From: Pseudomonadota bacterium
Lineage (GTDB): Bacteria; Pseudomonadota; Gammaproteobacteria; Steroidobacterales; Steroidobacteraceae
Direction: 5' to 3'
Length of the DNA stretch: 38,298 nucleotides
Assembly: GCA_963205255.1 (NCBI GenBank)
Contig: CAUJIK010000012.1
Span: 1 to 38,298, forward strand
Shown here: positions 17,506 to 26,789 of the stretch, in pieces
How positions within the stretch are numbered: position 1 is the stretch's first letter
How the letters are laid out: each line of letters opens with the position of its first letter
Translations under genes and position numbers: made by a program
Notes under the pieces: generated by a model
Told to the model about the DNA's origin: nothing
Seen by the model: the letters and a program-made list of their open reading frames with translations, nothing else
Database searches by the model: none

Positions 17506-18798
17506 ATGACAGAAAAGAAGTTCGAGCTCACTGACCTGAGCTCCGGCAAGAAGAGTCTGCTGCCCGTGAAGAGCGGGACCATCGGTCCGGACGTGATCGA
17601 CATCGCGCACATCGCCCGCGACCACGATGTGTTCAGCTTCGATCCCGGTTTCGGGGTCACCGCCGCCACCGAGAGCAAGATCACCTACATCGACGGTGAT
17701 GCCGGCGTGCTGCTGTATCGCGGCTATCCGGTGGAGCAGCTGGCCGAAAAATCGAGCTTCATGGAAGTCAGCTACCTGCTGCTGGACGGCCAGTTGCCCA
17801 GTCGCGCCCAGCTCGAGAAATTCACGCGTGACATCAGCCGTCACACGATGATCAACGAATCCCTGCTGCGCTTCTTCAACGGCTTCCACCACAACGCGCA
17901 CCCCATGGCGATGGTGTCCGCGGTGATCGCCTCGATGTCGGCGTTCTACCACGACTCGATGGACATCAATAACCCGCGCCACCGCGAGATCTTCGCCCAT
18001 CGCGTCATCGCCAAGCTGCCCACCATTGCCGCGGCCGCGCACAAGCATTCGCTGGGCCAGCCCTTCGTCTATCCGCGCAATGACCTCAGCTACTGCGCCA
18101 ACCTGCTGCACATGTTCTTCGCGGTGCCCTGCGAGCCGTACTACGTCGACCCCGTGGCGGCCGAGGCGCTGGACCTGCTGTTCATCCTGCACGCCGATCA
18201 CGAGCAGAACGCCAGCACCTCCACCGTGCGCCTTGCCGGCAGCACCGGCGCCAATCCCTATGCTGCGATCTCCGCCGGTGTTTCGGCGCTGTGGGGTCCG
18301 GCGCATGGCGGCGCCAACGAGGCTGTGCTCAACATGCTGGAGCAGATCGGCAGCGTCGAGAACATCCCCAAGTACGTGGCGATGGCCAAGGACAAGAACA
18401 GCCACTTCCGGCTGATGGGCTTCGGGCATCGCGTCTACAAGAACTTCGATCCGCGCGCCAAGATCATCCGCGCCGCCTGCTACAAGGTGCTGGAGAAACT
18501 CGGCACTAGCAATCCGCTGTTCGAATTGGCGTTGCGCCTGGAAGAGATCGCGCTCAAGGACGACTACTTCGTCGAGCGCAAGCTGTACCCGAACGTGGAC
18601 TTCTACAGCGGCGTGATCTACAGCGCCTTGGGCATTCCGCGTTCCATGTTCACGGTGATGTTCGCCATCGCGCGCAGCGTGGGCTGGGTGGCGCACTGGC
18701 AGGAGATGATCGCCGATCCGGCGTTCCGCATCGGCCGGCCGCGGCAGCTTTACACCGGGGCTACGCGGCGGGATTACGCGGAGATCACCAAGCGCTGA
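17506..18798 (+). CDS. gltA: Citrate synthase
   Basis: Condenses acetyl-CoA and oxaloacetate to citrate, the entry step of the TCA cycle. At 430 residues it matches the long Gram-negative type (hexameric, usually NADH-sensitive). Signature parts seen: [15 protein letters not shown] near residue 63, [14 protein letters not shown] near 228, [17 protein letters not shown] near 263 and [15 protein letters not shown] near 304, which together hold the catalytic histidines and substrate-binding arginines. The start ATG 17506 fits the family N-terminus. The stop is followed by 42 bases and then the convergent end of a minus-strand lipoprotein gene; I see no clear terminator between them. Confidence 0.97.
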   Translation: MTEKKFELTDLSSGKKSLLPVKSGTIGPDVIDIAHIARDHDVFSFDPGFGVTAATESKITYIDGDAGVLLYRGYPVEQLAEKSSFMEVSYLLLDGQLPSRAQLEKFTRDISRHTMINESLLRFFNGFHHNAHPMAMVSAVIASMSAFYHDSMDINNPRHREIFAHRVIAKLPTIAAAAHKHSLGQPFVYPRNDLSYCANLLHMFFAVPCEPYYVDPVAAEALDLLFILHADHEQNASTSTVRLAGSTGANPYAAISAGVSALWGPAHGGANEAVLNMLEQIGSVENIPKYVAMAKDKNSHFRLMGFGHRVYKNFDPRAKIIRAACYKVLEKLGTSNPLFELALRLEEIALKDDYFVERKLYPNVDFYSGVIYSALGIPRSMFTVMFAIARSVGWVAHWQEMIADPAFRIGRPRQLYTGATRRDYAEITKR

Positions 18799-18840
18799 GC
18801 TGTGCCGTCGGCGCTCTCGCGCTGCCGGCCTCGCTTGCGG

Positions 18841-19227
18841 TCAGGGAATGGTCTTGCTCGACGTCGCCGAGCGGTCGCTCTCGGCGTTGTTGCTGTTGTA
18901 GGCGCTCACCGCGAAGTAGTGCGTGCCCGACGGCAGGTTCTCCACCACGTACGAAGTGACGCCCGGGTTGCTCACCGTTGCGGCCAGGCTCATCGAGTTC
19001 GCGCTGGTGCCGCGATAGATGCGGTAGCCGGCAAGATTGGTCAGGGTGGAGCCGTCGATGTTCTCGGCCGGCGGCAGCCAGGAGAGGGAGGCCGAGCCGG
19101 TGGGAGAGCCGCCGCTTCCGCCCGTGCCGCCATTATTGTCCGTGCCCGAATCGCCGCCGCCGCAGGCGGCCAGCAGGGCGCCCAGCGCCAGGGCGAGAAA
19201 GACGTTTCTGTAGTCACGGTTTCGCAT
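18841..19227 (-). CDS. Small lipoprotein with one fibronectin type III-like domain
   Basis: A 128-residue secreted lipoprotein of unknown function. LLAAC in the first 25 residues is a lipobox, followed by a Gly/Ser/Asn-rich linker and a single fibronectin type III-like domain (SASLSW, GYRIYRG, LPSGTHYFAVSAYN). This domain is clearly related to the C-terminal domain of the next gene upstream; both end in KTIP. I chose ATG 19227 because it places the signal peptide correctly, and because a -10 element lies only seven bases before it. The longer frame to 19263 would start inside that promoter. It is probably surface or periplasmic. Confidence 0.8.
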   Translation of the reverse strand: MRNRDYRNVFLALALGALLAACGGGDSGTDNNGGTGGSGGSPTGSASLSWLPPAENIDGSTLTNLAGYRIYRGTSANSMSLAATVSNPGVTSYVVENLPSGTHYFAVSAYNSNNAESDRSATSSKTIP

Positions 19228-19234
19228 GCGGTGC

Positions 19235-19263
19235 CTTATACGTGACCTGCGGCGCGGCGCCAA
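19235..19263 (-). promoter_or_regulatory. Promoter that would give a leaderless mRNA
   Basis: On the minus strand TTGGCG (19258-19263) and TATAAG (19235-19240) are 17 bases apart. TATAAG ends seven bases before ATG 19227, so transcription should begin at or beside the start codon. It matches 4 of 6 and 5 of 6 consensus bases. Confidence 0.45.
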
Positions 19264-19303
19264 AGTTCGCTACTTGCCGACAGGGGCTGCAGGGCCTCCG
19301 CGG

Positions 19304-21694
19304 TCAAGGAATGGTCTTGCAGGCCGTGGCCGTGCGGGCGCTTTCCACCGAGCTGTGCGTGTAGGCGCTGACTGCGAAGCAGTGCGTGCCCGAGGCCAGG
19401 TCCGCCACCGTGGTGCTGGTGACTCCAGCGGCCAGCGTGCGCAGACGGCTCAGCGAGCCGCCATCGCGGCTGGAATAGACGTGGAAGCCCGCCAGGTCGG
19501 TCAGCGAGCTGCCGTCCTCGTTCTGGGTGGGCGCCGTCCAGCTCAGCGATGCAGAGCCCGTGGCCGGGGCACGCACCGTGATGGAGAAGGCCGGCAGCGA
19601 GGCGCTGGTGCTGCCGTCGCGCACCGTGATCACGATGCCGGTGTAGGTGCCGGCATCCGCGGTGCCGGGCCGGCCGCTGATGCGCCCGGAGCTGGTGCTG
19701 AAGCTGGCCCAGGCCGGCAGGCCCTGCACCGAGAAGGCCAGGCTGTCGCCATCCGCGTCGTTGGCGGCGGGCGTGAAGCTGTAGTCGCTGTCGCTGTCGA
19801 TCGTGGTGGCGGGCGAGCCGCTGATGGTGGGTGTCTGGTTCGGCGGCGCGTCGACCTGGATGCTGAAGGGAACCAGCGAAGCGCTGGTGGTGCCATCGCT
19901 CACCGAGATCACGATGCCGGCATAGTTGCCGGCCTGCTCGCGGCTGGGGGTGCCGGCAAGGGCGCCAGTTGAGCTGCTGAAGCTGGCCCAGCCTGGGCGG
20001 TTCTGGATCGAGAAGCTCAGGCCGTCGCCATCCGGATCGTTGGCCGCCGGAGTGAAGCTGTAGCCGTTGCCGGCGGTGACGCTTGTTGCGGGTGAGCCGC
20101 TGATGGTGGGCGGCTGGTTCGGCGGCGTCTCCACCGTGATGGCGAATGCCGGCAGCGAGGCGCTGGCGCTGCCATCGCTGACACTGATGACGATGTTCGT
20201 GTACTGCCCCGCCTGGTTGCGCACAGGTGTGCCGGTGAGGGCGCCGGTTGCGCTGCTGAAGCTGGCCCAGCCCGGGCGGTTCTGGATGGAGAAGGTCAGC
20301 GACTGACCATCCGGATCCGAAGCCTGGGGAGTGAACTGGTAGGCGCTGCCGGCGGTGACACTCGCGGCCGGCGAACCGCTGATGGTCGGCGGCGCATTGA
20401 GCGCAGCGGTCACATTGATGGAGAACGGCGGCAGTGAGGCGCTGGCGGTGCCATCGCTCACCGAGATGGTGATGCCGGAGTAGGCGCCTGCATGCTCGAA
20501 GCCGGGAGTGCCGGACAGCGTGCCCGTGGCGGAATCAAAGCTTGCCCACGAGGGCCGGTTGGTGATGCTGTAGGTCAGCGTCTGTCCATCGGCATCATGA
20601 CCGCTGGGCTGGAAGTGGTACTCGCGGTTGACTGTCACGCCGGTGGAGGGCGTGCCGGCAATAGTCGGCGCTGAGTTGGGTGCTGCATTCACGATGATGG
20701 AGAATGGCCCCAGCGTCGCCGAAGTCCGGCCATCGGTCACCGTCAACCGGATATTGGATTGGGTGCCGACATTGCCCTGCACGGGCATGCCGGTGAGTGC
20801 ACCGGTGCTTTCTTCCACCTGCAACCAGCCCGGCAGCCCGGTGGCGGAGAAGCGCAGTGTGTCGCCGTCATCGTCGTGCGCGGTGGGACGGAAAATGTAG
20901 GCAACACCGACCTGCGCAGCCGGCGGTGTTCCGCTGATCACCGGAGCGCGATTCGGTGGCGGCGTGACTTCGATGGAGAACGCGGGCAGCGAAGCCGTCA
21001 GCTGCCCATCCGAGACGGTAATGATGATGTTGCGATAACGCGCGACCTGCTGGGCGCCGGGTGTGCCGGTGAGCGTGCCGTCTGCCGTGCTGAACGAAGC
21101 CCAGGTGGGCTTGTTCTGGATGGAGAAGCGCAGCGATGTGCCGTCGGGGTCACTGCCTTGGGGCCTGAACCAGTAGGCCTGGGTTGCCTGTACAGCACTT
21201 GAAGGTGTGCCGGAGATGGTGGGCGGGCGGTTGGCCGGCAGTGGTTCCATGGGAGGCTGCGGTCGCGGTTCCACGGTGATATGGAAGACCGGCAGAGACG
21301 CCGCGGCCTTGCCATCGCTGACGGAAATCTGGATGTCGGCGGTGATACCGGCGTCCACGTCCCCGGGCGAACCGGAAATTTCACCGCGGTCGGCATCGAA
21401 CCGGGCCCAGGCCGGCAAGCCGCTGACGCTGAATTGCAGTGCGTCGCCCTCGGCATCCCGCGCGATCGGCTGGAACAGATAAGACGTGCCGACGGTCACG
21501 GAGGTCGGCGGCGTGCCTTCGATCACCGGCGGTGAATTGCTGGTGGAAGGGGGTGTTACCGACGTGGATGGCGGGTTCTGGTCGCTGGGCGACTCATGCC
21601 CCTCAGAAGTCGGCTCTCCGCCCAGACACCCCGTGAGCACGCTGCCGGCAAGCGCTGCGACCAGCAGGTTTTTGTGTGCTCCCCAAGTGAACAT
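19304..21694 (-). CDS. Lipoprotein with seven Ig/cadherin-like repeats and a C-terminal fibronectin-like domain
   Basis: A 796-residue surface-type lipoprotein. It begins with a signal peptide ending in the lipobox LTGC, then a Pro/Ser/Thr-rich linker. Seven tandem repeats of about 90 residues follow, each opening with a P[PT]-I-[SA]-G-[ST]-P-like motif, containing FTPxAxDxDGD/QxLxFSI, then W-A-S/R-F and SGxPG, and ending in I-x-V-S-DG. This is the pattern of putative Ig (He_PIG) or dystroglycan-type cadherin-like domains; the acidic DPDGD segments may bind calcium. The last ~85 residues are a fibronectin-like domain related to that of the neighbouring small lipoprotein. Adhesion or matrix binding is likely but inferred. 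I chose ATG 21694, which has CGGAG upstream; the frame extends to 21724. Confidence 0.85.
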   Translation of the reverse strand: MFTWGAHKNLLVAALAGSVLTGCLGGEPTSEGHESPSDQNPPSTSVTPPSTSNSPPVIEGTPPTSVTVGTSYLFQPIARDAEGDALQFSVSGLPAWARFDADRGEISGSPGDVDAGITADIQISVSDGKAAASLPVFHITVEPRPQPPMEPLPANRPPTISGTPSSAVQATQAYWFRPQGSDPDGTSLRFSIQNKPTWASFSTADGTLTGTPGAQQVARYRNIIITVSDGQLTASLPAFSIEVTPPPNRAPVISGTPPAAQVGVAYIFRPTAHDDDGDTLRFSATGLPGWLQVEESTGALTGMPVQGNVGTQSNIRLTVTDGRTSATLGPFSIIVNAAPNSAPTIAGTPSTGVTVNREYHFQPSGHDADGQTLTYSITNRPSWASFDSATGTLSGTPGFEHAGAYSGITISVSDGTASASLPPFSINVTAALNAPPTISGSPAASVTAGSAYQFTPQASDPDGQSLTFSIQNRPGWASFSSATGALTGTPVRNQAGQYTNIVISVSDGSASASLPAFAITVETPPNQPPTISGSPATSVTAGNGYSFTPAANDPDGDGLSFSIQNRPGWASFSSSTGALAGTPSREQAGNYAGIVISVSDGTTSASLVPFSIQVDAPPNQTPTISGSPATTIDSDSDYSFTPAANDADGDSLAFSVQGLPAWASFSTSSGRISGRPGTADAGTYTGIVITVRDGSTSASLPAFSITVRAPATGSASLSWTAPTQNEDGSSLTDLAGFHVYSSRDGGSLSRLRTLAAGVTSTTVADLASGTHCFAVSAYTHSSVESARTATACKTIP

Positions 21695-21754
21695 GCAGAC
21701 TCCGGCCGATTCTCGGATACGCATTTTCGCGACATCCGGCAGCCTACTGCAATT

Positions 21755-21772
21755 TGTCGGCTACTCCCGACA
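21755..21772. repeat. Small inverted repeat in the divergent region before manC
   Basis: TGTCGG and CCGACA flank CTACTC. It lies in the 267-base region between the Ig-repeat lipoprotein (minus) and manC (plus). That region must contain both promoters, but I cannot identify a convincing -35/-10 pair or sigma-54 site for either. The same two half-sites recur in reverse order around the prsK start. Confidence 0.35.
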
Positions 21773-21961
21773 TAAGAGCGAAACTATGTCACATAACGCG
21801 CGATATCACCAATTACGTCAAATCAAGGGGGGTGCGTTGGAATGCGAGTGCCATGCCGCACAGGGCGGGTCTACTGATACCCGTGTCCCACCGGATTGCA
21901 GAGGCTGCCTTTATCATGCGGCGTTTCCGACTTCAGGCTTGTCGCAGGTTCCGGGTTCCAC

Positions 21962-23386
21962 ATGCTGATTCCAGTCATTCTTTCCGGCGGCTCCGGCACG
22001 CGGCTCTGGCCGCTGTCGCGCGAGCTGTATCCCAAGCAGCTGCTGCCCCTGGTGGGCAACGACACCATGCTCCAGGCCACCGTGCGGCGCCTCGCGGGCC
22101 TTGAAACAGCCGCGCCGCTGGCGGTCTGCAACGAGGCCCATCGTTTCCTCGTGGCCGAGCAGCTGCGCGCCATCGGGCAGGTTCCCCAGGCCATCCTGCT
22201 GGAGCCGGCGGGGCGCAATACGGCGCCGGCCATCGCGCTGGCGGCGCTGGCGGCGCGTGCGGGTGCCGGGGATCCGCTGTTGCTGGTGCTGCCCGCGGAT
22301 CATGTGGTGGGCGATGCCGCCGGGTTCTGCGCCGCGGTGAAGGCTGCGCTGCCTGCCGCAGAGTCTGGGCGGCTGGTCACCTTCGGCGTGCTGCCCGATA
22401 CGCCGGAAACAGGCTATGGGTACATCCGTCGTGGTGTCCCGCTGGCGGATGTCACCGGCGTGCACGCCATCGCGGCCTTCGTCGAGAAGCCCGACGCGCA
22501 GCGCGCTGCCGCTTTCCTCGACAGTGGCGAGTACCTGTGGAACAGCGGCATGTTCCTGTTCCGCGCTTCGCGCTATCTCGAGGAATTGCGCAAATACGCG
22601 CCGGACATCGCCGCAGCCTGCGTCGCCGCCTTCGCAACCGCGCGCCGTGATCTGGACTTCACGCGCGTGGACGAACAGGCATTCCTCGCCTGCCGCGGCG
22701 AGTCGATCGACTACGCGGTGATGGAGAAGACCGACGCCGCGGCGGTGGTGCCGCTGGAGGTGGAGTGGAGCGATGTGGGCTCGTGGTCGTCGCTGCGTGC
22801 CGCACTGCCCGCCGACGCCGCGGGCAATGTGACCCATGGCGATGTGCTGGTCGAGGACTGCGCGGGTTCTTACATCCATGCGGAGAGCCGGCTGGTGGCT
22901 GCCATCGGCCTGCGCAACCACGTGGTGGTCGAGACCAAGGATGCGGTGCTGGTTGCTCCCATGGAGCAGGCGCAGGATGTGAAGACGCTGGTGGCGCGCA
23001 TCAAGAGCCAGGGCCGCAGCGAGCATTTGCTGCACCGGGAGGTGCTGCGCCCCTGGGGCAGCTACGACAGCATTGATGCCGGTGAGCGCTTCCAGGTCAA
23101 GCGCCTGATGGTCAAGCCCGGCGCCACGCTGTCGCTGCAGCTGCATCATCACCGGGCCGAGCACTGGATCGTCGTTTCCGGCACCGCGCGCATCACGCGC
23201 GGCGACGAGGTCTTTCTGCTGGAAGAGAACCAGTCCACCTACATTCCCATCGGCGCGAAGCACCGCATCGAGAACCCCGGCAAGATCCCGTTGCACATGA
23301 TCGAGGTGCAGTCGGGCAGCTACCTGGGCGAGGACGACATCGTGCGCTTCGAGGATGCCTACGGACGCGAAGGAACCAATACGTGA
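21962..23386 (+). CDS. manC: Mannose-1-phosphate guanylyltransferase / mannose-6-phosphate isomerase
   Basis: Bifunctional type II enzyme of 474 residues that makes GDP-mannose for exopolysaccharide, O-antigen or glycan synthesis. The nucleotidyltransferase domain starts with [18 protein letters not shown] and contains FVEKPD and [10 protein letters not shown]. The C-terminal cupin isomerase domain contains RPWGSY near residue 363, [16 protein letters not shown] and [14 protein letters not shown] with the metal-binding histidines. Equivalents are called ManC, CpsB, AlgA or XanB. ATG 21962 fits the family start; the frame runs back to 21896 without homology. Its stop overlaps the rmlA start (GTGA), so this is the first gene of a long operon. 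Confidence 0.95.
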   Translation: MLIPVILSGGSGTRLWPLSRELYPKQLLPLVGNDTMLQATVRRLAGLETAAPLAVCNEAHRFLVAEQLRAIGQVPQAILLEPAGRNTAPAIALAALAARAGAGDPLLLVLPADHVVGDAAGFCAAVKAALPAAESGRLVTFGVLPDTPETGYGYIRRGVPLADVTGVHAIAAFVEKPDAQRAAAFLDSGEYLWNSGMFLFRASRYLEELRKYAPDIAAACVAAFATARRDLDFTRVDEQAFLACRGESIDYAVMEKTDAAAVVPLEVEWSDVGSWSSLRAALPADAAGNVTHGDVLVEDCAGSYIHAESRLVAAIGLRNHVVVETKDAVLVAPMEQAQDVKTLVARIKSQGRSEHLLHREVLRPWGSYDSIDAGERFQVKRLMVKPGATLSLQLHHHRAEHWIVVSGTARITRGDEVFLLEENQSTYIPIGAKHRIENPGKIPLHMIEVQSGSYLGEDDIVRFEDAYGREGTNT

Positions 23387-24264
23387 CCAGAAAGGGCATC
23401 ATCCTCGCCGGCGGATCCGGCACGCGCCTGCATCCGCTGACGGTGCGCATCAGCAAGCAGCTGCTGCCGGTTTACGACAAGCCGATGATCTACTACCCGC
23501 TGTCGGTGCTGATGCTGGCCGGCATCCGCGACATCCTGATCATCACTACGCCCCATGATGCCGACCTGTTCCAGGCGGCGCTGGGTGATGGCGCGGCCTG
23601 GGGCCTTTCCATCACCTACGCGCAGCAGCCGCGACCGGACGGCCTTGCGCAGGCCTTCCTCATCGGCGAGAAGCATGTGGGCAATCATCCCTCCGCGCTG
23701 GTGCTGGGCGACAACATCTTCTACGGCCGCGGCTTTGGCGAGATCCTGCAGCGCGCGGATTCCCGGCAAGCCGGCGCAACCGTGTTCGGCTATTACGTGC
23801 GCGATCCGGAGCGTTACGGCGTGGTGAGTTTCGGTGCCGATGGCAAACCCCTCGACATCGTCGAGAAACCCAAAGAGCCGAAGTCGAACTTCGCCGTCAC
23901 CGGTCTGTATTTCTATGATCGCGATGTGGTCGACATCGCAAAGTCCATCAAGCCCTCGCCGCGCGGTGAGCTGGAAATCACCGATGTCAACCGCGCTTAT
24001 CTCCAGCGCGGCGATCTCGAAGTGGAACGCCTGGGTCGCGGCTTTGCGTGGCTGGACACCGGAACGCACCAGTCGCTGATCGATGCGGGCAATTATGTGC
24101 GCGTCATCGAGGACCGGCAGGGTACCAAGGTGTGCTGCCCGGAGGAGATTGCCTGGCGCAGGGGTTTCATCAGCAGCGAGCAGCTGGAGAAGCTGGCGCA
24201 GCCGCTGGTGAAAAGCGGTTACGGACAGTACCTGCTCGACGTGCTCCGGCACGAGGCGCCATGA
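23383..24264 (+). CDS. rmlA: Glucose-1-phosphate thymidylyltransferase
   Basis: First enzyme of dTDP-L-rhamnose synthesis: dTTP plus glucose-1-phosphate gives dTDP-glucose. The 293-residue length is typical. Seen: [16 protein letters not shown] with the nucleotide-binding loop, [49 protein letters not shown] and [13 protein letters not shown]. The start is GTG 23383, in a 4-base overlap with manC. The stop overlaps the rmlC ATG. It is cytoplasmic and normally feedback-regulated by dTDP-rhamnose. Confidence 0.97.
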   Translation: MTRKGIILAGGSGTRLHPLTVRISKQLLPVYDKPMIYYPLSVLMLAGIRDILIITTPHDADLFQAALGDGAAWGLSITYAQQPRPDGLAQAFLIGEKHVGNHPSALVLGDNIFYGRGFGEILQRADSRQAGATVFGYYVRDPERYGVVSFGADGKPLDIVEKPKEPKSNFAVTGLYFYDRDVVDIAKSIKPSPRGELEITDVNRAYLQRGDLEVERLGRGFAWLDTGTHQSLIDAGNYVRVIEDRQGTKVCCPEEIAWRRGFISSEQLEKLAQPLVKSGYGQYLLDVLRHEAP

Positions 24265-24809
24265 ACATCATTCCCACGGAACTGGCCGGTGTCGTGATCA
24301 TCGAGCCGCGCGTGTTTGGCGACGAGCGCGGGTTTTTTCTCGAAAGCTGGAACCAGAAGGCCTTTGCCGACGCGGGCCTGCCGATGAGCTTCGTGCAGGA
24401 CAACCACAGCCTTTCAGGCCAGGGCACGCTGCGCGGTCTGCACTACCAGATGAGCCAGACCCAGGGAAAGCTGGTGCGCGTGGTGACCGGCGAAGTGTTC
24501 GATGTGGCGGTCGACATGCGTCGCAGCTCGCCCGCCTTCGGCAAGTGGGTGGGCGTGACGCTGTCGGCGCAGAACAAGCGCATGCTGTGGGTTCCGGAAG
24601 GATTCGCGCATGGCTTCTACGTGACCAGCGAGCGCGCCGAGTTCCTTTACAAGTGCACCGATTTCTACGACCCGGGCTCGGAACGCACGCTGGCCTGGAA
24701 TGATCCCGAGGTCGGCATCCGCTGGCCGCTGGTGCCGGGCGTGCAGACACTGCTCTCGCCCAAGGATCTTCTGGGCAAGCCGCTGACGGAAGCCGAGGTG
24801 TTTGCTTGA
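24261..24809 (+). CDS. rmlC: dTDP-4-dehydrorhamnose 3,5-epimerase
   Basis: Third step of dTDP-L-rhamnose synthesis, a cupin epimerase of 182 residues. Seen: [15 protein letters not shown] near the N-terminus, [20 protein letters not shown] with the catalytic His in [25 protein letters not shown], and [15 protein letters not shown] 24261 overlaps the rmlA stop by four bases. The stop in turn overlaps the TTG start of rmlD. Confidence 0.97.
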   Translation: MNIIPTELAGVVIIEPRVFGDERGFFLESWNQKAFADAGLPMSFVQDNHSLSGQGTLRGLHYQMSQTQGKLVRVVTGEVFDVAVDMRRSSPAFGKWVGVTLSAQNKRMLWVPEGFAHGFYVTSERAEFLYKCTDFYDPGSERTLAWNDPEVGIRWPLVPGVQTLLSPKDLLGKPLTEAEVFA

Positions 24810-25678
24810 AGGTGATGCTCACAGGCGCCGGCGGGCAGCTGGGCCGCGAGCTCGCGCGCTCGGTGCCGTCCGGATTCGATCTTGCCGCGTTCACCAGCGG
24901 TGAATGCGACATCGGCGATGCCTCCGTCGTGTCCGCCATCGTGGCGCGGGAGAAGCCGCAGCTCATCATCAATGCCGCGGCCTACACGGCGGTGGACAAG
25001 GCCGAAAGCGATGTGGCGGCCGCGGAGCGCGTGAATGCGCAGGGTCCGGCTCATCTGGCCGCAGCCGCAGCGCGCGCCGGTGCGCGCCTGCTGCATGTGT
25101 CTACCGACTTCGTCTTCGATGGCAACCAGGGTCATCCGTGGCGCACGGAAGATTCGCCACACCCGTTGTCAGTCTACGGCCGCACCAAGCTGGCCGGTGA
25201 AGCGCCCGTGCTGCAGCTGGGCGCGCAGGGCCTGGTGCTGCGCACTTCGTGGGTGTATTCGGTCTTCGGCGGCAACTTCGTCAAGACCATGCTGCGCCTG
25301 ATGGCCTCACATCCCGTCGTGCGGGTGGTTGCGGATCAGGTGGGCGCGCCGACATCGGCGCGTGGTCTGGCCGAAGCGCTTTGGTGTGCTGCCGGCAAAC
25401 CTGCCCTGCACGGCCTGCATCACTGGCGCGATGCCGGTGCAGCCTCCTGGTATGACTTCGCGGTGGCGATCTGCGAGGAGGGCGTGGCCGCCGGGCTGCT
25501 GCAGCGTCCGGTCGACATCGTGCCCATCCAGACGCAGGACTATCCCACTCCCGCGCGTCGTCCCGGCTACAGCCTGCTGGACTGCACACAGACGTGGCGC
25601 GAAATGGAGTTGGTGCCCGCACACTGGCGTAGCTCGCTGCGCCGGATGCTCGCTGAACTGAAGGAAATTAATGGCTAA
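24806..25678 (+). CDS. rmlD: dTDP-4-dehydrorhamnose reductase
   Basis: Last step of dTDP-L-rhamnose synthesis: NAD(P)H-dependent reduction of the 4-keto group. A 290-residue SDR-fold protein. Seen: LTGAGGQLGREL (nucleotide binding), INAAAYTAVDKAE, STDFVFDG, the catalytic Tyr and Lys in VYGRTKLAGE, and LRTSWVYS. I favour TTG 24806, since it overlaps the rmlC stop (TTGA) and gives the family-typical start M-K-V-M-L-T-G. GTG 24812 or ATG 24815 are alternatives. The end overlaps rmlB by eight bases. Confidence 0.96.
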   Translation: MKVMLTGAGGQLGRELARSVPSGFDLAAFTSGECDIGDASVVSAIVAREKPQLIINAAAYTAVDKAESDVAAAERVNAQGPAHLAAAAARAGARLLHVSTDFVFDGNQGHPWRTEDSPHPLSVYGRTKLAGEAPVLQLGAQGLVLRTSWVYSVFGGNFVKTMLRLMASHPVVRVVADQVGAPTSARGLAEALWCAAGKPALHGLHHWRDAGAASWYDFAVAICEEGVAAGLLQRPVDIVPIQTQDYPTPARRPGYSLLDCTQTWREMELVPAHWRSSLRRMLAELKEING

Positions 25679-26780
25679 TCTGCTCGTCACCGGTGGCGCC
25701 GGCTTCATCGGCGCCAACTATGTCCGCCACCATGTCGCCACCCATCCCGGCGACCATCTGGTGGTGCTCGATGCGCTCACCTATGCCGGCAACCTCGCCA
25801 GCATCCAGGATGTGCTCGACGGCAAGCTGAGGCATTTCGTGCGTGGTGACATCTGCGACAGTGATCTGGTGCACGAGCTGCTGGTGAAGCACGATATCGA
25901 CACACTGGTGCATTTCGCGGCCGAATCGCATGTGGACCGCTCCATCCTCGGGCCGGATGCCTTCGTCGAAACCAATGTCGTCGGCACGCACTCGCTGCTG
26001 AAGGCGGCGCGCAAGGCTTGGCTGGGCGAGCGCCGGCGCGCCTCGCATCGCTTCCATCATGTCTCGACGGATGAGGTATTCGGCTCGCTCTCGCCCACCG
26101 ACCCTGCGTTCACCGAGACCACGCCCTATGCGCCCAACTCGCCCTACTCGGCCAGCAAGGCCGGCTCCGACATGCTGGTGCGTGCCTATCAGCACACCTA
26201 TGGCCTCACCACGACGCTGACCAACTGCTCCAACAACTACGGTCCCTACCAGTTCCCGGAGAAGCTCATTCCGCTGTTCGTGATCCGCTGTCTGGAGGGC
26301 GGGCCGCTGCCCATCTACGGCGATGGCATGAACGTGCGCGACTGGCTGTTCGTGGAGGACCACTGCCGCGGTATCGAGGCGGTGCTCGAGCATGGCAAGC
26401 CCGGCGAGACCTACAACATCGGCGGCCGTTGCGAGCTGCCGAACATCGCGGTGATCGACACCATCGTCAAGACGGTGGATGCGGCATTCGCTTCCGACGG
26501 CAGATTGGGCGAGCGCTTCCCGAATAGCCCGGCAGCGCGCGGCGCCAGTTGCGCGGACCTCAAGACCCATGTTACCGACCGGCCCGGCCACGACCGGCGC
26601 TATGCCATCGATCCGCGCAAGATAGAGGCCGCGCTGGGCTTCGAACCGGCTTTCCGCTTCGAGCAGGCGCTGGCGCAGACCGTGCAGTGGTATCTGGCAA
26701 ACGAGCCCTGGTGGCGTGCCATCCAGAACAACGACTACCGCCAGTGGGTGCAGGCCAACTATGCGGCGCGCGGCGGCTGA
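25671..26780 (+). CDS. rmlB: dTDP-glucose 4,6-dehydratase
   Basis: Second step of dTDP-L-rhamnose synthesis: NAD-dependent dehydration of dTDP-glucose to the 4-keto-6-deoxy sugar. An extended-SDR protein of 369 residues. Seen: LVTGGAGFIGANYVRH, HFAAESHVDRSI, HVSTDEVFGSL with the active-site Asp-Glu pair, the catalytic Tyr and Lys in YSASKAGSDMLVRAY, and NCSNNYGPYQFPEKLIPL. ATG 25671 follows AAGGAAATTA. The gene order manC-rmlA-C-D-B differs from the common rmlBDAC. Nine bases separate it from the mutase gene. Confidence 0.97.
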   Translation: MANLLVTGGAGFIGANYVRHHVATHPGDHLVVLDALTYAGNLASIQDVLDGKLRHFVRGDICDSDLVHELLVKHDIDTLVHFAAESHVDRSILGPDAFVETNVVGTHSLLKAARKAWLGERRRASHRFHHVSTDEVFGSLSPTDPAFTETTPYAPNSPYSASKAGSDMLVRAYQHTYGLTTTLTNCSNNYGPYQFPEKLIPLFVIRCLEGGPLPIYGDGMNVRDWLFVEDHCRGIEAVLEHGKPGETYNIGGRCELPNIAVIDTIVKTVDAAFASDGRLGERFPNSPAARGASCADLKTHVTDRPGHDRRYAIDPRKIEAALGFEPAFRFEQALAQTVQWYLANEPWWRAIQNNDYRQWVQANYAARGG

Positions 26781-26789
26781 GGGTGCACG

